Below, in pieces: positions 1 through 5,660 of a stretch of DNA of 5,660 nucleotides. Both the position numbers and the translations under genes were made by a program. Under the pieces are notes generated by a model. That model saw only the letters and a program-made list of their open reading frames with translations, was not told where the DNA came from and did not search any database. This DNA is from Janthinobacterium lividum (GTDB lineage Bacteria > Pseudomonadota > Gammaproteobacteria > Steroidobacterales > Steroidobacteraceae). Location: positions 1-5,660 of the forward strand of contig CALPVO020000177.1 in the NCBI GenBank assembly GCA_943327025.2, given 5' to 3'. Positions within the stretch are counted from its first letter, which is position 1; each line of letters begins with the position of its first letter.

Positions 1-923
1 CGCGAAACCTTGCGGTCGACGACGCGTGTAACGTAGCGCCCGGCAGGCGCCACCAGATAGCGGCCGAGTTCCAGCACCAATTGCGCTTCGGGGAAATCTA
101 CCGCCGCGCGTTCCACCAAGCGGTGTAAGGCCGCGCCAATCGGCGCCAAGTCCAGTGGTAGTTCGCCAGCGTGGTACGGCACGCCAAAACCACCACCGAG
201 GTTCACCACGCGCACGGGCGCTGGCGCGTGCGCCGCAAGCGCCACCGTGCAAGCGTAGCAATGCTCCAGCAATGCCACCACGGTTGCTGCATCCAGCATC
301 TGCGAACCGGCATAGAAATGAAAACCCACGAAATCCACGGGCAGCGTCGCCAGCAATGCCAGCACTTCAGGCGCGGCCTCGGCATCAATGCCGAAAGGCC
401 GCGGTCCGCCACCCATCCGCTGGCCAGCACCACGCAACTGAATATCCGGGTTGATACGCAGCGCCACCCGCGGACGCACGGCAGCGGCTTGCCCTGCTGC
501 CGCAATCGCTCGCAGTTCGCGGACGCTCTCGCACTGGAACAAGACATCGGCGGCCACGCCAGCCCGAATGTCCTCCAGCGACTTACCGGGGCCTGCAAAA
601 CCAATGTCGAAGCCGCGCGGCAAGTGACATTCCAGCGCTACCGCCAGTTCACCACCGGAGGCCACATCGAAACCATCGACGTGCTGTGCCAAGTGTTCCA
701 CCAGCGGTGGAAATGGATTGGCCTTCACCGCGTAGTGCAGACGCACACCGGCGGGTAACACGGCGCGCAGAGCGGCGAGTTGCGCGTCCACCACGGCCGC
801 GTCGTAAACATAGAATGGAGTACGCCCAGCGCGGACCGCCAGTGCTTGCCATTGGGTGGCTAGCCCCGCAGACACCGCGGCAGAAGCTTTCCCGCCTGCA
901 GAAGTCTTCGTGTCTTCGGTCAT
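1..923 (-). CDS. PLP-dependent decarboxylase, exosortase A system-associated type (3' end beyond the window)
   Basis: This is a fold-type III (alanine racemase-like) PLP decarboxylase of the ornithine/diaminopimelate decarboxylase superfamily. The first 307 residues are present and the frame is open to the left edge. Visible motifs are YAVKANP at residues 64-70, with Lys67 as the expected Schiff-base lysine; HFYAGSQ at 202-208, the equivalent of the HxGSQ motif of LysA; the phosphate-binding loop NLGGGFGVPY at 241-250; and ELGRYLVAPAG at 285-295. The region RMGGGPRPFGID (169-180) and the HFYAGSQ form match, from memory, the exosortase A-associated family (about 400 residues) better than classical LysA. 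The missing 90 or so residues should hold the Cys-Glu-Ser-Gly-Asp active-site segment. The first 20 residues are an Ala/Gly/Ser/Thr-rich lead. The ATG start overlaps the ligase stop as ATGA, with GAGG 6 bases upstream. The substrate is unknown. Family call is firm; the exosortase link is inferred. Confidence 0.9.
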   Translation of the reverse strand, partial: MTEDTKTSAGGKASAAVSAGLATQWQALAVRAGRTPFYVYDAAVVDAQLAALRAVLPAGVRLHYAVKANPFPPLVEHLAQHVDGFDVASGGELAVALECHLPRGFDIGFAGPGKSLEDIRAGVAADVLFQCESVRELRAIAAAGQAAAVRPRVALRINPDIQLRGAGQRMGGGPRPFGIDAEAAPEVLALLATLPVDFVGFHFYAGSQMLDAATVVALLEHCYACTVALAAHAPAPVRVVNLGGGFGVPYHAGELPLDLAPIGAALHRLVERAAVDFPEAQLVLELGRYLVAPAGRYVTRVVDRKVS

Positions 924-945
924 GCCAAGCCTCGCAGGGTTTGGC
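920..945 (-). promoter_or_regulatory. ATGA start/stop overlap and imperfect hairpin over the decarboxylase ribosome binding site
   Basis: The ligase stop TGA (920-922) and decarboxylase start ATG (921-923) share the bases ATGA, a standard arrangement for translational coupling. The 22 bases just upstream (924-945) form an inverted repeat in the mRNA: GCCAA pairs with TTGGC (5 bp), then, after a small internal loop, CCT pairs with AGG (3 bp) around a GCG loop. The Shine-Dalgarno GAGG (930-933) is inside this structure, 6 bases from the ATG. A ribosome finishing the ligase would open it. The hairpin is short, so a regulatory role is only inferred. Confidence 0.5.
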
Positions 946-2503
946 CCGCCTCGGCTGCGAGCAGCACACGGTCGAACTTGCCGTTCGCTGTCCGCGGCAA
1001 CGCCGAGCGCCAGACGATGGCGGCGGGGTACAAATAGGCAGGCAAGGCTGCTCGCAAGGCTAGCGACAAAGCTTCAGCATCGCTTTCCTTGGCCCGAGGC
1101 GCGGTGACGAAGAGCACCAGTTCATGGCCTAGCCGTTCATGGGGCAAACCCACCAGCACCGCATCACCGACCAACCCGGTGTCGTAGGCCACCTCCTCCA
1201 CTTCGGTGGGGCTCACACGGTAGCCGGAAGTCTTCAGCTGCCCATCGCGCCGGCCGGAGAAAAACAAAAAGCCTTCCTGGTCACGCCAGACGGTATCGCC
1301 GGACCACACTGCACGGTCACCTTGCATGAACGCGGGCGCCGGCCGATAACGCGCCGCCGTGGCCATCGGGTCGCCCCAATAGCCTTGGCCGACCAGCGGA
1401 CCTGAATGCACCAATTCGCCCGGTTCACCCGCCGCACATTCGGTGCCGTCTTCACGCAGCACGCGCACATCGGCATTGGGAATGGCTTTACCGATGCTGT
1501 CCGGGTGTTGGTCAATGTCTTCGGCGGGAAGATAAGTACTGCGGAAAGCCTCGGTAAGGCCATACATCAGGAACACTTTCGTCCGGGGCCAGTACTGGCG
1601 CAGTTTTCCCAATACCGCTTGCGGCAACACGCCGCCGGAATTGGTGACATAGCGCAGATGCTCACCCACGCTAGCCGGCCAGTCCTGCCCCGCCAGCGCA
1701 CTCCACAATGGCGGCACACCGGCCAAACCCGTGATGCTCTCGCGAGAGACTACGTTGACCACATCGCGGGGTAACAGGTAGTCGTGCAGCACCACCGCAG
1801 CACCAGAAAGAAATGCCGTGGTGAACTGGCTGAAGCCATAGTCGAAACTGAAGGGCAACACCGCCAGCAGGCGGTCTTCCTTGGTATTCCCCAAGTACTG
1901 CGCCACGCTCACCGCACCGACACAAAGGTTCAGGTGGCTGAGCATGACGCCCTTCGGCCGACCCGTGCTGCCCGAGGTATAGAACAAGCCAGCGAGATGG
2001 TCAGGGCCCACCGCCGGCAAAGCAGAACCGTCTTCGATTTCGGCAGCCACGAAAGGCAACACACGTAGCGAAGGGGGCAACAGCGCTGAAAGCTCGGACG
2101 TGGTGTCGGCGTCAACCAGCAACACCAGACGCAATGCCGGCAGCGTTACCAACTCTGGCGCCAATTGCGCCAAGCGCACCGCGGAAGTCACCAGCATCAC
2201 CGCGCCAGAATCCCGAAGGATATGGGCCGCCTGCGCCGGCTTCAGCACGGAGTTCACCGGCACGAACACGCCACCCGCAGCCGAAGTGCCGAAAGCGGCG
2301 ACGACTTGCTCCACCTGCTTGGGCAACCACAGCGCAACGCGTTCGCCAAACTGCAACCCGAAGGAAACCAAGCCACGCGCGAAAGCTTCTACGCGCCAGG
2401 CCAGCACGCCGTACGTGGTCGGCCGCCCCGCCGCCACCACCGCCACACGCTCCGGGTGGCGGTGCGCCGCGGTTAGCACCAGCGAGTGCAGGCGGGTGGG
2501 CAC
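920..2503 (-). CDS. AMP-forming acyl-CoA ligase-like adenylating enzyme, exosortase A system-associated type
   Basis: This 527-residue protein is a complete ANL-superfamily adenylating enzyme, which activates a carboxylate as an acyl-AMP and passes it to CoA or a carrier-protein thiol. Motifs in order are the P-loop-like YTSGSTGRPKG at 175-185; SFDYGFSQ at 219-226; NSGG at 288-291; MYGLTE at 313-318; SGD at 401-403 with the ribose-binding Asp403; the hinge region GRRDGQLKTSGYRV at 417-430; and the catalytic Lys509 in PRTANGKFDR (503-512). Length and the FSFDYGFSQ segment fit the exosortase A system-associated ligase family, about 517 residues. Asp221 lies where amino-acid-activating adenylation domains have the Asp that binds the substrate amino group, so an amino acid substrate is possible. 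It starts with GTG, 3 bases after the manC stop, with AGGG 7 bases upstream. No membrane segment or fused carrier domain is seen. The preceding and following genes are translationally close, so co-expression is likely. Confidence 0.92.
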   Translation of the reverse strand: MPTRLHSLVLTAAHRHPERVAVVAAGRPTTYGVLAWRVEAFARGLVSFGLQFGERVALWLPKQVEQVVAAFGTSAAGGVFVPVNSVLKPAQAAHILRDSGAVMLVTSAVRLAQLAPELVTLPALRLVLLVDADTTSELSALLPPSLRVLPFVAAEIEDGSALPAVGPDHLAGLFYTSGSTGRPKGVMLSHLNLCVGAVSVAQYLGNTKEDRLLAVLPFSFDYGFSQFTTAFLSGAAVVLHDYLLPRDVVNVVSRESITGLAGVPPLWSALAGQDWPASVGEHLRYVTNSGGVLPQAVLGKLRQYWPRTKVFLMYGLTEAFRSTYLPAEDIDQHPDSIGKAIPNADVRVLREDGTECAAGEPGELVHSGPLVGQGYWGDPMATAARYRPAPAFMQGDRAVWSGDTVWRDQEGFLFFSGRRDGQLKTSGYRVSPTEVEEVAYDTGLVGDAVLVGLPHERLGHELVLFVTAPRAKESDAEALSLALRAALPAYLYPAAIVWRSALPRTANGKFDRVLLAAEAGQTLRGLA

Positions 2504-2514
2504 AGGCTAGCCCT
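2504..2514 (-). promoter_or_regulatory. Ribosome binding site for the GTG-started ligase gene
   Basis: AGGG at 2511-2514, inside the last codons of manC, is followed by a 7-base spacer and then GTG at 2501-2503. The manC stop TAG (2507-2509) lies within the spacer, so termination and re-initiation happen on nearly the same bases. This supports the GTG as the real ligase start. The protein begins with the usual short lead (LHSLVLTAAHRHPER) into the adenylating domain. Confidence 0.6.
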
Positions 2515-3931
2515 GGGTTCCCTGCCGGCCGTAGGTGTCCTCGAAGCGGACGATGTCATCTTCGCCCAGATAGCTGCCAGACTGCACTTCGACGATGTGC
2601 AGGTCCACCTTGCCCGGGTTTTCGATGCGGTGCACCGCGCCGATGGGAATGTAGGTGGACTCGTTCTCGCTCATCAGGAACACCTTGTCGTTGCAAGTGA
2701 CGCGAGCTGTGCCCTGCACCACAATCCAGTGTTCCGCACGATGGTGATGCATCTGCAAGCTGAGCGTCGCGCCCGGCTTCACCGTCAGACGCTTCACCTG
2801 ATGGCGCTCGCCGTTGTCGACGCTGTCATAGCTGCCCCAAGGCCGGAACACTTCGCGGTGCAGCAGGTGCTCGCCACGGCCATGGGCCTTAATGTGCTCC
2901 ACAATCTTTTTCACATCCTGCGCGCGCGAACGCGGCATGACGAGAACGGCGTCTTTGGTTTCCACGACCACATGGTCTTGCAGGCCTACGGTTGCCACCA
3001 AGCGGCTTTCGGAATAAACATAGTTGCCATGCGAGTCGTGGCTGACCACATCGCCACGCACCACGTTGCCAGAAGCATCTGGCGTATGGGCTTCGAACAA
3101 ACTGTCCCAGCTGCCCACGTCACTCCAGCCGGCATCCAGCGGCACCACTGCGGCGTCGCGAGTTTTTTCCATGACGGCATAGTCGATGGAGTCTGCAGGA
3201 CAAGCCTCGAAAGCAGCCTTGTCCAAGCGGCAGAAATCGAGGTCGGGCTTGGCGCCAGCGTGGGCCGCTTCCACGGCAGCCAACATGGCCGGCGCGTGAA
3301 CCGCCAGCTCTTGCAAGTAGCGCCGTGCGCCCAGCAAGAACATGCCGCTGTTCCACAGGTAGTTGCCAGAGGCCACGTATTCCGCGGCACGTTCGGCATT
3401 GGGCTTTTCCACGAACGCTTCCACCGCATGAACGGGGCCAGCACCGCCGGCATGGCGGATATAACCGTAACCGGTTTCGGCCCGCGTGGGCACCACGCCG
3501 AAAGTAACGAGTTTGCCTTCCGCAGCCGCTTGCAAGCCGGCCTGCACAGCACGTTCAAAGGCTGGCACGTCCTTCAAGACATGGTCGGCAGGCATCACCA
3601 GCAGCAAGGCGCCCTCACCTGCCAACTGCAGGGCAGAAAGCGCCGCCGCAGCCACCGCAGGCGCGGTGTTGCGGCCGACGGGCTCGAGAATGAGTGCCGC
3701 CGCAGGCAAACCCACTTGGCGTAGCTGCTCTGCCACGATGAAGCGGTGGTGTTCGTTGCTGACGACCACGGGCGCATGCGCGCCCGGCCACTTCGCTACG
3801 CGCAAGGCGGTTTCCTGCAGCATGGTGTGTTCGCTGGTGAGCGGCAGCAACTGCTTGGGAAACTGTTCGCGGGAAAGCGGCCACAAGCGCGAGCCTGCAC
3901 CACCGGAAAGGATGACCGGGACGAGTGTCAT
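2507..3931 (-). CDS. manC: Mannose-1-phosphate guanylyltransferase / mannose-6-phosphate isomerase (bifunctional, type II)
   Basis: This cytoplasmic enzyme makes GDP-mannose from mannose-1-phosphate and GTP and, through its second domain, interconverts fructose-6-phosphate and mannose-6-phosphate. Counting from the start chosen here (474 residues), the nucleotidyltransferase domain shows [12 protein letters not shown] at 10-21, PKQ at 25-27, PADH at 114-117, FVEKP at 173-177, NSGMF at 194-198 and WSDVGSW at 269-275. The C-terminal cupin isomerase domain shows RPWGSY at 363-368, the metal-binding [10 protein letters not shown] at 393-402 and YIPIGAVHR at 427-435. Length is normal for AlgA/ManC/XanB proteins. 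An in-frame ATG lies 5 codons earlier at 3946 but has no good ribosome binding site. The ATG at 3931 has GGAG 9 bases upstream and gives the usual short lead before the GGAGSR loop. The phosphomannomutase needed to link the two reactions is not in the window. GDP-mannose here most likely feeds exopolysaccharide assembly. Confidence 0.96.
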   Translation of the reverse strand: MTLVPVILSGGAGSRLWPLSREQFPKQLLPLTSEHTMLQETALRVAKWPGAHAPVVVSNEHHRFIVAEQLRQVGLPAAALILEPVGRNTAPAVAAAALSALQLAGEGALLLVMPADHVLKDVPAFERAVQAGLQAAAEGKLVTFGVVPTRAETGYGYIRHAGGAGPVHAVEAFVEKPNAERAAEYVASGNYLWNSGMFLLGARRYLQELAVHAPAMLAAVEAAHAGAKPDLDFCRLDKAAFEACPADSIDYAVMEKTRDAAVVPLDAGWSDVGSWDSLFEAHTPDASGNVVRGDVVSHDSHGNYVYSESRLVATVGLQDHVVVETKDAVLVMPRSRAQDVKKIVEHIKAHGRGEHLLHREVFRPWGSYDSVDNGERHQVKRLTVKPGATLSLQMHHHRAEHWIVVQGTARVTCNDKVFLMSENESTYIPIGAVHRIENPGKVDLHIVEVQSGSYLGEDDIVRFEDTYGRQGTQG

Positions 3932-3945
3932 TCCGTGAAACTCCA
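3932..3945 (-). promoter_or_regulatory. Ribosome binding site that favours the second ATG of manC
   Basis: TGGAG at 3941-3945 lies 9 bases upstream of the ATG at 3929-3931. It overlaps the upstream in-frame ATG (3944-3946), which itself has only the A/T-rich stretch CTAACTTTCG before it. The downstream start therefore has the better site, and it gives the N-terminus typical of AlgA/ManC proteins. Confidence 0.55.
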
Positions 3946-3952
3946 TCGAAAG

Positions 3953-5125
3953 TTAGGAATAGAACGCGGAAATGCAGGCGACCACGTAGGCCAACTGCTC
4001 TTCCTGCAGTTCCGAGAAAATGGGAAGCGCCAACGTTTCGTTGGCAGCGCGCTCGCTTTCAGGGCAATCGCCCACCTTGTAGCCGAGGTACGCGAAGCAG
4101 CCCTGCAAGTGCAACGGCACCGGGTAGTAAATTTCGGTGCCGACACCATTTTCTGCCAAGAATTGGCGTAGTTCATCGCGACGCGGCACGCGAACAATGT
4201 ACTGGTTCCACACATGACGGTACCCCGCCTGCGCCTGCGGAATGCGCACCTTGCCAGCGAGGCCGGCAGCGGTGAAGGCCCGCTCGTAGAACTGAGCGTT
4301 CTTCTGACGCGCGCGCGTCCAGCTGTCCAGATGGCGCAGCTTGATGTTCAGGACTGCCGCTTGCAGTTCATCAATACGGAAATTGCCGCCAATCATGCTG
4401 TGGTAATACTTCGGCTTGCCGCCGTGCACGCGCATCACGCGCAGACGCTCGGCCAAGTCGCCGTCCTGCGCAGTGCACAGGCCAGCATCGCCAAAGGCAC
4501 CGAGGTTCTTGGTGGGGAAGAAGCTAAGGCAGCCCACATCGCCCAGGCTGCCGGCGCGCTTGCCGTGCAAATACTCGGCGCCAATGGCCTGCGCCGCGTC
4601 TTCAATCACCTTCAGCCCATAGCGCCGCGCTATTTCCAGCAGCGGCGCCATGTCGGAAATTTGCCCGTACAAGTGCACTGGCATGATGGCCTTGATGATG
4701 CCGCCCGTCTGCCGGTTCACCAGTTCGCCATGGGCGCGCTCGCAATGCTTGTCGATGAAAGCCTGCACCGCGGCCGGGCTCAAGTTGAAGGTCACCGGGT
4801 CGATATCGACGAACAGTGGGCGGGCGCCCACGCGAGCGACGGTGCCGCCGGTAGCGAAGAACGTGTAAGGGCTGGTGATGACTTCGTGCTCGGGCCCGAT
4901 GTCGAGGGCCATCAGCGCCAACAGCAGCGCATCCGTACCGGAACTAACGCCAATGCCGTGTGCCGATTGGCAATACTCGGCGCAGGCTTTTTCCAGCGCG
5001 GTGACGTTCGGGCCGAGGATGAACATCTGCGAATCGCAAACGCCCTCGATGGCTGCCATGATTTCCGCCTTCAGCGGCGCAAACTGCGGCTTCAGGTCCA
5101 GCAGGGGGACAGTCATCTGTTCCAA
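3953..5125 (-). CDS. DegT/DnrJ/EryC1/StrS family nucleotide-sugar aminotransferase
   Basis: This is a PLP-dependent fold-type I transaminase that converts a keto-sugar nucleotide to an amino sugar, usually with glutamate as donor. In 390 residues it shows FILGPNV at 35-41; SSGTDAL at 61-67 for phosphate binding; DIDPVTFNLSP at 107-117; EDAAQA at 175-180, with Asp176 expected to contact the PLP ring nitrogen; and SFFPTKNLGAFGDAG at 201-215, with Lys206 as the internal aldimine lysine. GGNFRIDELQAA at 246-257 and YYPVPLHLQ at 333-341 are also typical. It resembles WbpE/WlbC-type enzymes, which aminate UDP-3-keto-GlcNAcA, but the exact sugar cannot be read from sequence. Residues 125-142 appear as an extra segment relative to WbpE. 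The TTG start at 5125 has AAGGA 7 bases upstream. An in-frame ATG at 5116 gives the commoner family N-terminus (MTVPLLDLK) with a poor site, so the start is unsettled. It lies 22 bases after the dehydrogenase gene. Confidence 0.94.
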   Translation of the reverse strand: MEQMTVPLLDLKPQFAPLKAEIMAAIEGVCDSQMFILGPNVTALEKACAEYCQSAHGIGVSSGTDALLLALMALDIGPEHEVITSPYTFFATGGTVARVGARPLFVDIDPVTFNLSPAAVQAFIDKHCERAHGELVNRQTGGIIKAIMPVHLYGQISDMAPLLEIARRYGLKVIEDAAQAIGAEYLHGKRAGSLGDVGCLSFFPTKNLGAFGDAGLCTAQDGDLAERLRVMRVHGGKPKYYHSMIGGNFRIDELQAAVLNIKLRHLDSWTRARQKNAQFYERAFTAAGLAGKVRIPQAQAGYRHVWNQYIVRVPRRDELRQFLAENGVGTEIYYPVPLHLQGCFAYLGYKVGDCPESERAANETLALPIFSELQEEQLAYVVACISAFYS

Positions 5126-5138
5126 TTAGAGTTCCTTC
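5126..5138 (-). promoter_or_regulatory. Ribosome binding site for the aminotransferase, pointing to a TTG start
   Basis: GAAGGAA at 5132-5138 lies in the 22-base gap after the dehydrogenase stop. Its AAGGA core (5133-5137) is 7 bases from the TTG at 5123-5125 but 16 bases from the ATG at 5114-5116. Spacing favours TTG, while start-codon preference and family N-termini favour ATG, which has only a GGAA 3 bases away. The two options differ by three residues. Confidence 0.5.
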
Positions 5139-5147
5139 GCAGTGTCG

Positions 5148-5660
5148 TCAGGCTGCCGGCACGCGGTCACCGCGGCCAATGGCGTAGTAAGTGAAGCCCT
5201 GGCGGCGCATGAGGCCCGGGTCGTAAAGGTTGCGGCCATCGAACACCACCGGCGTGGCGAGCGCGGCCTTCAGGCCGTCGAAGTCCGGGCTGCGGAATTC
5301 CTTCCACTCGGTGAGGATGGCGAGCGCGTCGGCGCCTTGCACGGCTTCATCGCCGTTGGCGCACATGGCCAGCAGGCCACCAGCCAACTGCGCGCTGTAG
5401 AGGCGCTGCGTTTCGTCCATGGCTACCGGGTCGTAGGCACGCACCTTGGCACCCGCTGCCCACAGCGCTTCCATCACCACGCGGCTCGGGGCCTCGCGCA
5501 TGTCGTCGGTGTTGGGCTTGAACGCCAAGCCCCACAAGGCAAACGTCTTGCCGGCGAGGTTCTGGCCGAAGTGCGCCTGAATCTTTTCCACCAGCACGCT
5601 CTTCTGGCGACGGTTGCGCTCTTCCACCGCGGCGAGAATGATGGCCTCAAAGCCGTATTC
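5148..5660 (-). CDS. ugd: UDP-glucose 6-dehydrogenase, C-terminal part (5' end beyond the window)
   Basis: The enzyme oxidises UDP-glucose to UDP-glucuronate with two NAD+. Only the last 170 residues are present; the frame is open through the right edge, and the GTG at 5627 is an internal valine rather than a start. The visible part is the end of the central helical domain ([11 protein letters not shown] at 10-20) and the C-terminal UDP-binding domain. It contains [20 protein letters not shown] at 37-56, carrying the conserved [13 protein letters not shown] signature, then YDPVAM, a TEWKEF segment (about 117-122), FDGRNLYDP, and an ending close to YYAIGRG. These resemble bacterial UDP-glucose dehydrogenases more than GDP-mannose dehydrogenase, though the catalytic Cys region and Rossmann fold are outside the window. 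A UDP-GlcNAc 6-dehydrogenase (WbpA-like) is a less likely alternative. It is the first visible gene of the run and feeds an acidic sugar into the polymer. Confidence 0.93.
   Translation of the reverse strand, partial: EYGFEAIILAAVEERNRRQKSVLVEKIQAHFGQNLAGKTFALWGLAFKPNTDDMREAPSRVVMEALWAAGAKVRAYDPVAMDETQRLYSAQLAGGLLAMCANGDEAVQGADALAILTEWKEFRSPDFDGLKAALATPVVFDGRNLYDPGLMRRQGFTYYAIGRGDRVPAA

Noticed and set aside
171..758. A 195-codon plus-strand frame opposite the decarboxylase
   Set aside because: The minus-strand decarboxylase carries the YAVKANP, HFYAGSQ and GGGFG motifs. The plus-strand translation is His/Arg-rich and featureless.
2505..2512. Perfect 8-base palindrome GGCTAGCC between manC and the ligase
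   Set aside because: It spans the manC stop and spacer, is short enough to occur by chance, has no T-run for a terminator and no second copy at the other junctions I checked.
2486..3724. A 412-codon open frame on the plus strand opposite manC
   Set aside because: It is fully antisense to a gene with every expected ManC motif. The translation is rich in His, Arg, Val and Ala with no recognisable domain, as expected for a shadow frame in GC-rich coding DNA.
5126..5147. Possible promoter or terminator in the 22-base gap between ugd and the aminotransferase
   Set aside because: The gap is too short for a promoter with -35 and -10 boxes, has no stem with a T-run, and is mostly taken up by the ribosome binding site.
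4214..5194. A 326-codon open frame on the plus strand opposite the aminotransferase
   Set aside because: It is antisense to the DegT-type gene, has no family motifs, and runs across the gene junction into the dehydrogenase, which a real gene would be unlikely to do here.
5148..5627. A separate 159-residue protein starting at GTG 5627
   Set aside because: The frame continues upstream to the window edge with conserved dehydrogenase sequence ([11 protein letters not shown]), so this GTG is an internal valine codon and the gene is simply cut by the edge.

Overview
The window is a piece of a GC-rich proteobacterial chromosome, best guessed as Betaproteobacteria or a related gammaproteobacterium. 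That guess rests on GC-rich third codon positions and on the resemblance of the last two genes to families that accompany exosortase A (the EpsH/PEP-CTERM sorting system). All of it is coding, on the minus strand, with no intergenic gap longer than about 30 bases. I see no RNA gene, mobile element, CRISPR array, promoter or terminator, so this looks like the interior of one long operon.

In transcription order (right to left) it holds five genes. They are: the C-terminal part of a UDP-glucose 6-dehydrogenase (cut by the right edge); a DegT/DnrJ/EryC1/StrS sugar aminotransferase; a bifunctional mannose-1-phosphate guanylyltransferase/mannose-6-phosphate isomerase (ManC/AlgA type); an AMP-forming acyl-CoA ligase-like enzyme; and a fold-type III PLP-dependent decarboxylase (cut by the left edge, about three quarters present). 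Gaps are 22 bases, 6 or 21 bases (depending on the manC start), 3 bases, and finally a 4-base ATGA overlap.

The first three genes make nucleotide-sugar precursors: UDP-glucuronate, an amino sugar nucleotide, and GDP-mannose. This points to an acidic, mannose- and aminosugar-containing exopolysaccharide. The ligase and decarboxylase resemble the 'exosortase A system-associated' acyl-CoA ligase and PLP decarboxylase families, whose substrate is, to my knowledge, not established. Their translational coupling, and an aspartate in the ligase at the place where amino-acid-activating adenylation domains bind the amino group, suggest they act together on an amino acid or amine. That product may decorate the polymer or serve the exosortase pathway. 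The exosortase itself, carrier protein, glycosyltransferases and phosphomannomutase are not in view.
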